DNA from: Cyanobacteria bacterium UBA2566
Lineage (GTDB): Bacteria; Cyanobacteriota; Cyanobacteriia; Cyanobacteriales; Desertifilaceae
Direction of reading: 5' to 3'
NCBI GenBank assembly: GCA_002340255.1
Contig: DDLS01000185.1
Location: forward strand, 1 to 17,133
Length of the DNA stretch: 17,133 nt
The position numbers were made by a program, and so were the translations under genes. The notes under the pieces were generated by a model. It did no database searches, was not told where the DNA came from, and saw only the letters and a program-made list of their open reading frames with translations. Within the stretch, counting starts at the first letter, position 1. Each line of letters begins with the position of its first letter. Below, piece after piece: positions 1 through 7,001 of the stretch.

Positions 1-2
1 GT

Positions 3-39
3 CGCTCCCTCGTATAGGAGCGCACTCTGAGGAAAGAGT
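3..39. other. two small tandem hairpins downstream of the Uma2 gene
   Basis: Two short inverted repeats lie just beyond the stop of the minus-strand Uma2 gene: CGCTCC (3-8) pairs with GGAGCG (17-22), and ACTCT (24-28) pairs with AGAGT (35-39). They could help end or stabilise the minus-strand transcript, but neither is followed by a run of T, so an intrinsic terminator is not well supported. Confidence 0.25.
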
Positions 40-61
40 CGCTGTTTATCCCGAATTCAGG

Positions 62-847
62 TTAGATTCGATCGGGATCGACTCCCAGTTGCTGTAGGCG
101 ATCGCGTAATTGTTCAATAGTGGCTTGGGCATCATTCGCTCGTTGCTGTTGGCGATCGCGCTCTAACTCAGCCGCATTTGCTCTTTGGCGCTCCAATTCC
201 TTATCGAGTCGCTCCCGTTCCTTTTCCAGGCGCTCGCGATCGCGCTCTTGCACCACATCCAGATAGGTTCCTAACTGCTTTCCCTCTGCGGTTAATAACC
301 GTAACTCTCCTGAAACTGTTGTCAAACTTACGCCCAACCTCGGACTTGTCCAGCCCTCCATCGGCGTGATTTCTTCCAATACCTCCCCTTTTCTCAACCA
401 CCCTTCGAGTCTATTTCCTTTAGGGTTGTAAGCATAATACTCTTCTACTCCATGGGTTTGATAAAACTCAAACTTTTTAGTCATCGCTTCCTTACTATTA
501 CTCGGAGAGACGATCTCAAACACCACTTGAGGGGCAATATTGTTCTCTTCCCACTGCCTATAAGATGGACGGTCTTTTTTCTTAATTCCAAACACCACCA
601 TCACATCCGGAGCTTGTCTAGATGGTTCTTCCTGATTCTCTATTTCCTCCGATGAAAGTTGCACGGGATACCAAAATAAATCTCCAGCCACAAACACATC
701 GGGGATATCTTTAAACAAAGCATCCAATGCTCCTTGGAGCATCATAATCAAACGGAATTGTATGGTATTTTCACCCACAGGTTGACCATCACTGTCTGGA
801 TAGAGAGAGTCTTCTTCAATGAATGGAGTTGTTGGTTTATCTACCAT
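62..847 (-). CDS. Uma2 family (DUF820) PD-(D/E)XK nuclease-like protein, first copy
   Basis: 261 residues. Uma2 is a PD-(D/E)XK-superfamily domain greatly expanded in cyanobacteria; its cellular role and substrate are not established. Seen here: an APD motif with Asp81, the strand 'VVFEIVSPS' with Glu111, a Lys pair at 124-125 and the hallmark stretch 'YQTHGVEEYYAYNP' (129-142). From about residue 200 to 255 the chain is a charged Arg/Glu/Gln coiled coil, ending 'LGVDPDRI'. The catalytic domain is thus intact. It diverges from the M16 peptidase gene across about 190 bp. The start has only a weak upstream GAGG. The 3' end of the gene holds three HIP1 octamers. Family assignment is confident; nuclease activity is inferred from the fold only. 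Confidence 0.92.
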   Translation of the reverse strand: MVDKPTTPFIEEDSLYPDSDGQPVGENTIQFRLIMMLQGALDALFKDIPDVFVAGDLFWYPVQLSSEEIENQEEPSRQAPDVMVVFGIKKKDRPSYRQWEENNIAPQVVFEIVSPSNSKEAMTKKFEFYQTHGVEEYYAYNPKGNRLEGWLRKGEVLEEITPMEGWTSPRLGVSLTTVSGELRLLTAEGKQLGTYLDVVQERDRERLEKERERLDKELERQRANAAELERDRQQQRANDAQATIEQLRDRLQQLGVDPDRI

Positions 848-1040
848 TTCATCAGAGCCTCACGTCTTGCTTTGGCTTTAATTATAGCCTTTCTGGAGTC
901 CGGGAGCGATCGCCGCTCTGAACGCGATCCACGCGATCGTATGCTAATTTTCCATGAAACTTATGAATCAATACATCCCAGTTTTGGCAGAACTGTTTAC
1001 CATAGAAAAAGAACCTTGTACCTTGTGATACTTTTCTTCA

Positions 1041-2366
1041 ATGACTTCAACCTTGCTTAGGTCTGCTACTCCAGGACGGTGCATCTCTCCCACCGTGCGT
1101 CACCTGCACAATGGACTAACTATCGTCGCCGAGCAAATGCCTGTGGATGCTGTGAATTTAAGCCTGTGGCTCCCAGTCGGTTCTGCGGTAGAATCAGACC
1201 CCATCAATGGCATGGCTCACTTCCTAGAGCATATGATCTTCAAAGGAACCCCTAGTCTGCCTCCGGGTGAATTTGAGCGCCGGATCGAAGAACGAGGTGC
1301 AGTTACCAACGCCTTGACGAGCCAAGATTACACCCAATTCTATATCACCACTGCGCCTCAAGACTTTATGGAATTAGCCCCCCTACAGTTTGAGGTGATC
1401 TTCAATGCCACAATTCCCGATGAAGCCTTTGAACGGGAACGCTCAGTGGTGATTGAAGAAATTCATCGATCCGAAGATAATCCCCGTCGCCGAGTTTATC
1501 AAAAGGCAATGGAATTAGCCTTTGAAAATTTACCCTATCGTCGCCCAGTCTTAGGCCCAAAAGCGGTGATTGACAGTCTGAAACCAGAGCAAATGCGAGA
1601 GTTTCATCAGCAGTATTATCAACCCCACAACTTCACTGCTGCGGTGGTGGGGAATTTGCCGGTGGACGAGTTGATTCAAATTGTGGCTGATAGTTGTACG
1701 CTCACGGTATCTGGGGAACGGTTGAAAGCGTCAGAACCCGTTACACCAAGATTAGGGCAGTTTTCAGACACTGCCCCTTTTAATGGCTTAAGCGAAGCGC
1801 CGTTTACGGGTATTGAACGCCGAGAGTCTGTCGATCCGAGTTTGCAGCAAGCACGGTTAGTGATGGTGTGGCGGGTTCCGGGTGCTTTAGCTCAAGACAA
1901 AACCTATGCGTTTGATATTCTCAGTGCGATTCTCTCTCAAGGACGTACTTCTCGGTTAGTCCGTCAGTTGCGAGAAGAGCGGAAGTTAGTGTCTAGCGTG
2001 ATGGCAGCCAATTTAACGTATCATAGCCAAGGGTTGTTTTATGTGGCGGCTCAGTTGCCGACAGAGCATTTAGCCGAAGTGGAAGAGGCGATCGCCGAAC
2101 AAGTGGCGGCTTTGAGCTATAATCTGCAAGATTCAGAACTGCAACGCATTCGCACTCAAGTGGCAAACCGGTTTGTCTTTGGCACGGAAACACCGAGCGA
2201 TCGCGCTAACCTGTATGGATATCATCAAGCCATGCTCCAAGATGTTAACTTGGCCCTTAATTATCCCACTTGTATTCGTTCTCTAGAAGTCGAAGATCTG
2301 CAAGCAGCCGCTTGTGCCTATCTTTCTCCAGAAGCCTATGGTATCGTCACCATAAGACCTAAATAA
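1041..2366 (+). CDS. M16 family zinc metallopeptidase (processing-peptidase-like)
   Basis: 441 residues, the size of one subunit of the M16B (mitochondrial processing peptidase-like) family. The inverted zinc motif HxxEH is intact as His60-Phe-Leu-Glu63-His64 within 'MAHFLEHMIFKGT', and the third zinc ligand lies about 76 residues on, in 'ERSVVIEEI' (Glu139/Glu140). The N-terminal 'HNGLTIVAEQMP' is typical of the family. The C-terminal half (from about residue 250) is the second, non-catalytic M16 domain. No signal peptide is seen, so a cytoplasmic location is likely. Bacterial M16B enzymes usually work as pairs with an inactive partner, often encoded next door; no partner is in this window, so a homodimer or a distant partner is implied. 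No clear Shine-Dalgarno precedes the chosen ATG. The fructosamine-kinase-like gene follows 60 bp downstream. Confidence 0.95.
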   Translation: MTSTLLRSATPGRCISPTVRHLHNGLTIVAEQMPVDAVNLSLWLPVGSAVESDPINGMAHFLEHMIFKGTPSLPPGEFERRIEERGAVTNALTSQDYTQFYITTAPQDFMELAPLQFEVIFNATIPDEAFERERSVVIEEIHRSEDNPRRRVYQKAMELAFENLPYRRPVLGPKAVIDSLKPEQMREFHQQYYQPHNFTAAVVGNLPVDELIQIVADSCTLTVSGERLKASEPVTPRLGQFSDTAPFNGLSEAPFTGIERRESVDPSLQQARLVMVWRVPGALAQDKTYAFDILSAILSQGRTSRLVRQLREERKLVSSVMAANLTYHSQGLFYVAAQLPTEHLAEVEEAIAEQVAALSYNLQDSELQRIRTQVANRFVFGTETPSDRANLYGYHQAMLQDVNLALNYPTCIRSLEVEDLQAAACAYLSPEAYGIVTIRPK

Positions 2367-2373
2367 TTTAACG

Positions 2374-2412
2374 ATTAACAATTAATAATTATCTTAATTA
2401 TTGATTGTTAAT
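2374..2412 (+). other. 39-nt AT-only stem-loop between the M16 and fructosamine-kinase genes
   Basis: The 18-base arm at 2374-2391 is the reverse complement of 2395-2412 except at one position, where T2383 faces G2403, a U-G wobble in RNA. The loop is only TCT (2392-2394). In plus-strand RNA the stem would therefore be 18 continuous pairs. It starts 7 bases after the peptidase stop and ends 14 bases before the next ATG. There is no T-run after it, so it may be an attenuator, an RNA-processing or stability site, or a dispersed repeat rather than a classical terminator. Confidence 0.6.
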
Positions 2413-2426
2413 TATCCAACCAAGCC

Positions 2427-3293
2427 ATGTGGAATTTAATTGCCAATCGTATTAGCGAAGTGACCAACCAACCCTTTGAAATTCAATCTCATCGATCGGT
2501 CGGTGGGGGTTGTATTAATCAAGGGTATCAAGTTCGGGGAAGGGATCGCGTCTATTTTGTGAAACTCAATCGCGCTGTAGATATCGAAATGTTTGATGCT
2601 GAAGCCTTGGGTTTAAAACAAATGTACGATACCCAAACGATTCGTGTCCCCACTCCCATTTGTACCGGAGTCGCAGGCAATTCAGCCTATATTGTCTTGG
2701 AATGGCTAGAATTCGGGGGTGGAACGTCCAAATCTTGGGAAGAAATGGGGCGACAATTGGCACATTTGCACAGCGCCAAACCCCCTCGCCCAGAGTTTGG
2801 CTGGGATGGCAATAATACGATTGGTTCAACTCCTCAAATCAACACTTGGACAGCGGATTGGGTTGAATTTTATCGGGAGCATCGATTAGGATATCAATTC
2901 CGACTGGCGAAACGGCGAGGGGGAAATTTTCCGCAAGAGAAGGAACTGTTAGCTGCTCTTCCCGAACTGTTGGGCGATCATCATCCCCAACCCTCTTTAG
3001 TTCATGGGGATTTATGGTCGGGAAACGCGGCTTGCACGGTGTCTGGAGAACCGGTAATTTTCGATCCAGCGACTTATATTGGCGATCGCGAAGTCGATTT
3101 AGCGATGACCGAATTATTTGGCGGTTTTCCTACTTCTTTTTATCAAGGCTATCATCAAGTTTTGCCCCCCAATCCCGGCTATAATGTCCGCAAAACCCTT
3201 TACAATCTCTATCATATTCTCAATCACTTTAATCTCTTTGGTGGCGGCTATGGATCTCAAGCCAACAGCATGACTCGGCAACTCTTGCGATGA
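2427..3293 (+). CDS. fructosamine kinase family protein (ketosamine-3-kinase)
   Basis: 288 residues, the usual length for this family. These aminoglycoside-phosphotransferase-fold kinases phosphorylate sugar-amine adducts on proteins or small molecules so that the adduct falls off, a deglycation repair role. Seen here: a glycine-rich loop 'VGGGCIN' (25-31), the nucleotide-binding Lys46 in 'FVKLN', the catalytic loop 'LVHGDLWSGN' (191-200) with Asp195, and the metal-binding segment 'FDPATYIGDREVDLAM' with Asp213. All key residues are present, so the enzyme should be active. It lies 60 bp after the peptidase gene on the same strand, possibly in one transcript, although the intervening hairpin may reduce read-through. 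The 14 bases before the ATG contain no purine-rich ribosome site. Substrate is inferred from the family. Confidence 0.94.
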   Translation: MWNLIANRISEVTNQPFEIQSHRSVGGGCINQGYQVRGRDRVYFVKLNRAVDIEMFDAEALGLKQMYDTQTIRVPTPICTGVAGNSAYIVLEWLEFGGGTSKSWEEMGRQLAHLHSAKPPRPEFGWDGNNTIGSTPQINTWTADWVEFYREHRLGYQFRLAKRRGGNFPQEKELLAALPELLGDHHPQPSLVHGDLWSGNAACTVSGEPVIFDPATYIGDREVDLAMTELFGGFPTSFYQGYHQVLPPNPGYNVRKTLYNLYHILNHFNLFGGGYGSQANSMTRQLLR

Positions 3294-3396
3294 TGTCTTA
3301 TTTATGCAAAATCACGCATATTTTAATAAAATATTACATTGATGCAGGCGATCGCGATCTTCTACTTTTCTGATCCTGCCTACCCTACTGTGCAAA

Positions 3397-3405
3397 TGTT
3401 ATACT
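3397..3405 (+). promoter_or_regulatory. extended -10 promoter for the second Uma2 gene
   Basis: TGTTATACT (3397-3405) is a good extended -10 element (TGn plus TATACT). No convincing -35 hexamer lies upstream, which extended -10 promoters tolerate. Transcription would start near 3412, giving a leader of about 28 bases that carries the Shine-Dalgarno GAGGAA at 3425-3430, nine bases before the ATG at 3440. Confidence 0.45.
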
Positions 3406-3439
3406 GTCGTCCATGCCCTGCGATGAGGAACACTGACCG

Positions 3440-4255
3440 ATGACCATCGCCAAATCATCACAACCAGAAATTACCACCCTTCCCGACCATAGTCAACTGC
3501 CTGATTCCGATGGTACTTTCGTGAAAAATTTTCAGGAGCATCCCCAAAGTATTTTACTCACAGATTCGATTCAATCTACCCTAGATCGCCTACACCCAGA
3601 CCAACGCTACGCGATCGGTCAAGACTGTGGTATCTATTGGAGAATGACAGAACCTCCAGAACGAGGCGCGGAATGTCCCGACTGGTTTTATGTTCCTAAC
3701 GTTCCTCCCACTCTTGAGGGTAGAGCGAGGCGTTCCTATGTGTTATGGCAGGAATTTATTCCCCCTTTAATAGCGATCGAATTCGTCTCAGGAGATGGTT
3801 CAGAAGAACGCGATAACACTCCTTTATCCCAAGTGCGGAAAAAGGGGCAAAAACCAGGTAAATTTTGGGTCTACGAACAAATCATCCGTCCGGCGTTTTA
3901 CGCCATCTATGAAGTGCAGAAAAAGAGTGTAGAAGTTTATCATTTAATCGAAGATCGCTATGAGTTAGTGGCAGCCAATAAACGAGGTCATTATCCCATT
4001 AACCCCATGGGTGTAGAGTTAGGAATTTGGCAAGGACAGTATGGAAACATGGAATTGCCTTGGTTGCGGTGGTGGGATAGTGAGGGAAATTTGCTATTAA
4101 CGGGAGATGAACGGGCTAGAATTGAACAGCAGCGAGCGGAAACTGAGCGTCAACGAGCGGAAAGGGCTGAATCTGAGTTAGAGCAGGAACGCCAACGGGC
4201 TGAACGACTGGCTGAGTTGCTCAGAGCGCAGGGAATTAACCCGGAGGGAGTGTGA
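3440..4255 (+). CDS. Uma2 family (DUF820) PD-(D/E)XK nuclease-like protein, second copy
   Basis: 271 residues. The presumed catalytic positions are Asp81 in 'ECPDWFYVPNVP' and Glu114 in 'IAIEFVSGDG'; the core 'GKFWVYEQIIRPAFYAIYEV' replaces the simpler 'GVxEYW' stretch of the first copy, so this is a different Uma2 subfamily. From about residue 223 an Arg/Glu/Ala-rich coiled coil with repeated 'RQRAE' units runs to the end, closing with 'LLRAQGINPEGV'. A GAGGAA ribosome site fixes the start. It is transcribed alone: the next gene is convergent. Membership is clear from motif order; the biological role is unknown, and no adjacent partner gene explains it. Confidence 0.92.
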   Translation: MTIAKSSQPEITTLPDHSQLPDSDGTFVKNFQEHPQSILLTDSIQSTLDRLHPDQRYAIGQDCGIYWRMTEPPERGAECPDWFYVPNVPPTLEGRARRSYVLWQEFIPPLIAIEFVSGDGSEERDNTPLSQVRKKGQKPGKFWVYEQIIRPAFYAIYEVQKKSVEVYHLIEDRYELVAANKRGHYPINPMGVELGIWQGQYGNMELPWLRWWDSEGNLLLTGDERARIEQQRAETERQRAERAESELEQERQRAERLAELLRAQGINPEGV

Positions 4256-4268
4256 ATCGAGGAGATCG

Positions 4269-4321
4269 CCCATCTTGTAATACCGTGACACAGCTAATTT
4301 GATACTTTAGAAAAAGATGGG
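4269..4321. other. 8-bp inverted repeat in a convergent gap
   Basis: CCCATCTT (4269-4276) and AAGATGGG (4314-4321) are exact reverse complements separated by 37 bases, in the 179-bp gap between the convergent Uma2 and MORN genes. It could form a weak shared terminator structure; there is no adjacent T-run. The rest of the gap shows no ORF or motif beyond a 12-bp HIP1-centred palindrome near 4405. Confidence 0.2.
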
Positions 4322-4434
4322 GGAGATAGGGAAGAACCAATCTATACTCTCTTGGATAAGAATAGGATGTCCGGTTAAACAGTCGTCATTGCAACCGCAA
4401 GAAAGCGATCGCTTCATTTCGCTTGTCTAATGCA

Positions 4435-5151
4435 CTACTTTTTCAACACTCCAGCTTGCCAATTTCCCTCCAATTTCGTGCCATTGGTATAAGTAAAAAC
4501 GCCCCAACCCTGTTTCATCCCATTGCGAAAATTACCCTCATAACGATTACCACTGGGAAAAATACAAGTGCCAAAGCCATTCAATTGACCATCCTGAAAC
4601 GCGCCACTGCATTGGGTTCCATTGGCAAAATTTAGGGCCCCACGACCATCAGGACGACCGTTGCGAAAGGCTCCTTGATAGCGATCACCACTTTGATACA
4701 CACAGGTTCCTATACCATTCAACTGTTGATCCTGAATTGTCCCTTCACAGCGCGTTCCGGTACTCAAAACGATCGCTCCTTGACCCAGACGCTGACCATT
4801 CTGAAACTGCCCTTCATAGCGATATTGTCGCCCAAATGAGCAAACTCCATCCCCTTGCAGACGACCATTACGGAACGTACCTTGACATTGAAATCCATTA
4901 CGGAAACGTAGGGTTCCTTGACCGTGAAAAATGCCCTCCACTAATTGCCCTTGATACTGAGTTCCACTGGGAAGGGTACACGTTCCTTCACCTGTTAACA
5001 TACCGCCGCTAAAATTCCCTCGACACAGAGAATTAGGGTTAGCCTGTGCGGGGAGGCTAAACCCAGTGAGGGCGGTCACTGTGGCAGAAATTAAGGCGAT
5101 CGCTAACCCGTGAGCCAATCCAAATTGGGGTTGTCCTATCATCCGTTGCAT
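4435..5151 (-). CDS. exported MORN-repeat protein with alternating Cys and Tyr repeats
   Basis: 238 residues. The N-terminus has a hydrophobic stretch (about 10-33) and a signal peptidase I site, Ala-Gln-Ala37 before Asn38, so the product is probably periplasmic or outer-surface. The rest is nine MORN units with an exact 23-residue period; the first residue of each unit falls at 43, 66, 89, 112, 135, 158, 181, 204 and 227. These positions alternate Cys, Tyr, Cys, Tyr, Cys, Tyr, Cys, Tyr, then Leu. Every Cys-type unit also has a second Cys 15 residues on (43/58, 89/104, 135/150, 181/196), while Tyr-type units have none. MORN units are beta-hairpins often involved in membrane or protein contacts; the paired cysteines suggest disulfides (inference). 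Function unknown. A second Met at position 4 is an alternative start. Confidence 0.9.
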   Translation of the reverse strand: MQRMIGQPQFGLAHGLAIALISATVTALTGFSLPAQANPNSLCRGNFSGGMLTGEGTCTLPSGTQYQGQLVEGIFHGQGTLRFRNGFQCQGTFRNGRLQGDGVCSFGRQYRYEGQFQNGQRLGQGAIVLSTGTRCEGTIQDQQLNGIGTCVYQSGDRYQGAFRNGRPDGRGALNFANGTQCSGAFQDGQLNGFGTCIFPSGNRYEGNFRNGMKQGWGVFTYTNGTKLEGNWQAGVLKK

Positions 5152-5446
5152 TGCGTTCTATCCCACGATCTGGTCTTAATGTTCAAACTTCTCTATCATA
5201 TAGGTTTAAAGTTAATCCGGTTAATGGAAAAAGTTCCATGCAGTGGCGATCGAAACTTCCCCGGATCTCGATTCAGATCCGAGAAAATTAAGTAGAGCGC
5301 CAGGTACTGGTAATCGGTACGTCACCTTCTGCTGGCTCAAGCCATGCAGCTTGGATTCTCCCAAATCTAACGAAGAGGTGACTAGATCATGAGCCAAAAA
5401 CGATAACACTTTCGGATATTTCCCTAATTAACCCTACTGCGAGCCT
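5152..5446. other. divergent intergenic region with dyad symmetries, possible structured RNA
   Basis: This 295-bp spacer lies between the divergent MORN and DUF3370 genes and must hold both promoters; I cannot assign either with confidence. It contains a perfect 7-bp hairpin with a 6-base loop (5262-5281), a longer dyad in which GTCACCT (5321-5327) pairs with AGGTGAC (5376-5382), and inside it GGCT/AGCC and TTGG/CCAA mini-stems. The stretch 5293-5320 matches 10059-10086 at 23 of 28 bases, so part of it is a dispersed repeat. No tRNA or known riboswitch signature is recognisable. Confidence 0.35.
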
Positions 5447-6958
5447 ATGCTGCCATTAGTTTCTTTGTTGATTTTCTCCCAAATTCCGATTCCGCCTTCT
5501 GAACCGACTCCCATACCGATCGATCCCGCTCCTCAACCGACTGCTCAACCCACCCCTGAACCGACTCCTAGCCCTACACCTCCCCCTCTCCCTCCTCCAG
5601 AGCGCTTGAGTCCCCTCGAAACCATTCCCAAGCTTCCTACCTTGCCACAATTTGAATACTTACAACCGACTGAAGTTCGTCCCTTATCAGGTCAACTGGA
5701 TCGGGTTCCAGTTTTTAATAGTAATAGTCCCGAACTGGTCAAAACTGAAGGCATTCTCTTATCCACATTTCCAAAACGGGGAATGCAGCACCCTCAAGCC
5801 CACCTAGATTATCCTTTAGAGGGAAGATTTGATATTTTTGCTCATCATATTTCTCGTGCTAGAACACAAGCAGAAATTCGGTCATTCTTTCAAGGAATTC
5901 TAGTCTATAATCCAACGAATCAACCGATTACTCTCAGAGTGTTGGAAGGAGCCAGTTATTTAACTCGCCCCGATGCCATTTTTATCGACTTACCCGAAAT
6001 TGTAGATAATCGCTTGGGAACCATCTTTTCTGGCCCTGGAAGTCGTGCTGTAGGCGATGTTTTACGGGGTCGAAAACAAGGGAATTGGCCAGATGTGACA
6101 GTAATTCAACCCGGGGAAGTTCAACAACTGATGAATCTCCCGATTCCTGCGGGAACCGTGCTTCCGACCTCCAACGGTCGCTCGACTCTGTTGCGGGTGG
6201 AAACAGATGGCCCAGTTCATGTGGCGAATTTAGCGATGCTATCCCCGAAAAACCCGGATGGTACGGAGCGTGTGCCAACCCTGCAAGAATGGCTGAGTTT
6301 ATTGGTGAAGGGCACTTTATCAGGGCCAAGAGATTTACGACCGACTCCCATTGATAATAAAACCACCAACTTCCCCGCTCGGTTTATTTATGGTCGAGTG
6401 GCGGGAATTTCCCAGGGTTCGCAATGGACAACGACATTAACCGATAATCCCCAATCTGAGGATTTAACGATTCCCAAACCCGGACGGGCGATCGCCTACG
6501 GCCTAAGCTTACTCCATCGCGGACGGCTGGGTACAGGACAAATCCAAAGCGCTCCCATGTTAACCCGCTATCCAGATACAGCCTATTTTGGCCATGGGAA
6601 TTATGGGGTTGAATATAATTTAACTTTGCCCCTTTATAACAATACTCAGAAAGCACAAAAGGTTACTATCTCTTTGCAAACCCCCTTAAAAGATGATGGT
6701 ACGCAAGGATTATTAATGTTTTTAGATCCTCCCGAAGATCGGATCTTCTTCCGGGGAACGGTGCGAATTGTGCATCAAAATTCCCAGGGACAAGCGACAG
6801 AACGTTATATGCATTTAGTGCAACAGCGAGGACAACGGGGAGAGGCTTTATTAGAGTTAACCCTGCCTCCCGGCGATCGCCAACAGGTGCAGGTGGATTT
6901 GATTTATCCCCCCGATGCTACCCCTCCCCAAGTCCTAACCGTTAAAACACAGAATTGA
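5447..6958 (+). CDS. DUF3370 family protein, predicted exported, with proline-rich N-terminus
   Basis: 503 residues. A short hydrophobic N-terminus ('MLPLVSLLIFSQI') acts as a likely export signal, followed by a Pro/Thr/Glu-rich low-complexity linker (about 14-62), which would be a flexible spacer or wall-spanning segment. The folded part starts near residue 75 with the family's characteristic 'SGQLDRVPVFNSNSPE' and 'GRFDIFAHHISR' (about 126-137) and continues to the C-terminus. DUF3370 is a cyanobacterial family of unknown function; I recognise it by these motifs. An in-frame stop at 5429-5431 excludes a longer N-terminus, and no Shine-Dalgarno precedes the ATG. It is divergent from the secreted MORN gene and convergent with the third Uma2 gene, 43 bp away. 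A role at the cell envelope is inference. Confidence 0.87.
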   Translation: MLPLVSLLIFSQIPIPPSEPTPIPIDPAPQPTAQPTPEPTPSPTPPPLPPPERLSPLETIPKLPTLPQFEYLQPTEVRPLSGQLDRVPVFNSNSPELVKTEGILLSTFPKRGMQHPQAHLDYPLEGRFDIFAHHISRARTQAEIRSFFQGILVYNPTNQPITLRVLEGASYLTRPDAIFIDLPEIVDNRLGTIFSGPGSRAVGDVLRGRKQGNWPDVTVIQPGEVQQLMNLPIPAGTVLPTSNGRSTLLRVETDGPVHVANLAMLSPKNPDGTERVPTLQEWLSLLVKGTLSGPRDLRPTPIDNKTTNFPARFIYGRVAGISQGSQWTTTLTDNPQSEDLTIPKPGRAIAYGLSLLHRGRLGTGQIQSAPMLTRYPDTAYFGHGNYGVEYNLTLPLYNNTQKAQKVTISLQTPLKDDGTQGLLMFLDPPEDRIFFRGTVRIVHQNSQGQATERYMHLVQQRGQRGEALLELTLPPGDRQQVQVDLIYPPDATPPQVLTVKTQN

Positions 6959-7001
6959 TACTGACAGGAAACCCAGTGTCTATTTTTTAGGTATTGCTCA
7001 C

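Noticed and set aside
734..1060. 108-codon plus-strand open frame across the Uma2 start and the divergent spacer
   Set aside because: It is antisense to the Uma2 N-terminus, overlaps the M16 start and has no recognisable domain.
4737..5012. 91-codon frame opposite the MORN gene
   Set aside because: It is a shadow produced by the repeated antisense codons of the MORN units.
6959..7001. Terminator between the convergent DUF3370 and Uma2 genes
   Set aside because: Only 4-bp stems can be drawn before the T-run at about 6982-6989, too weak to call.
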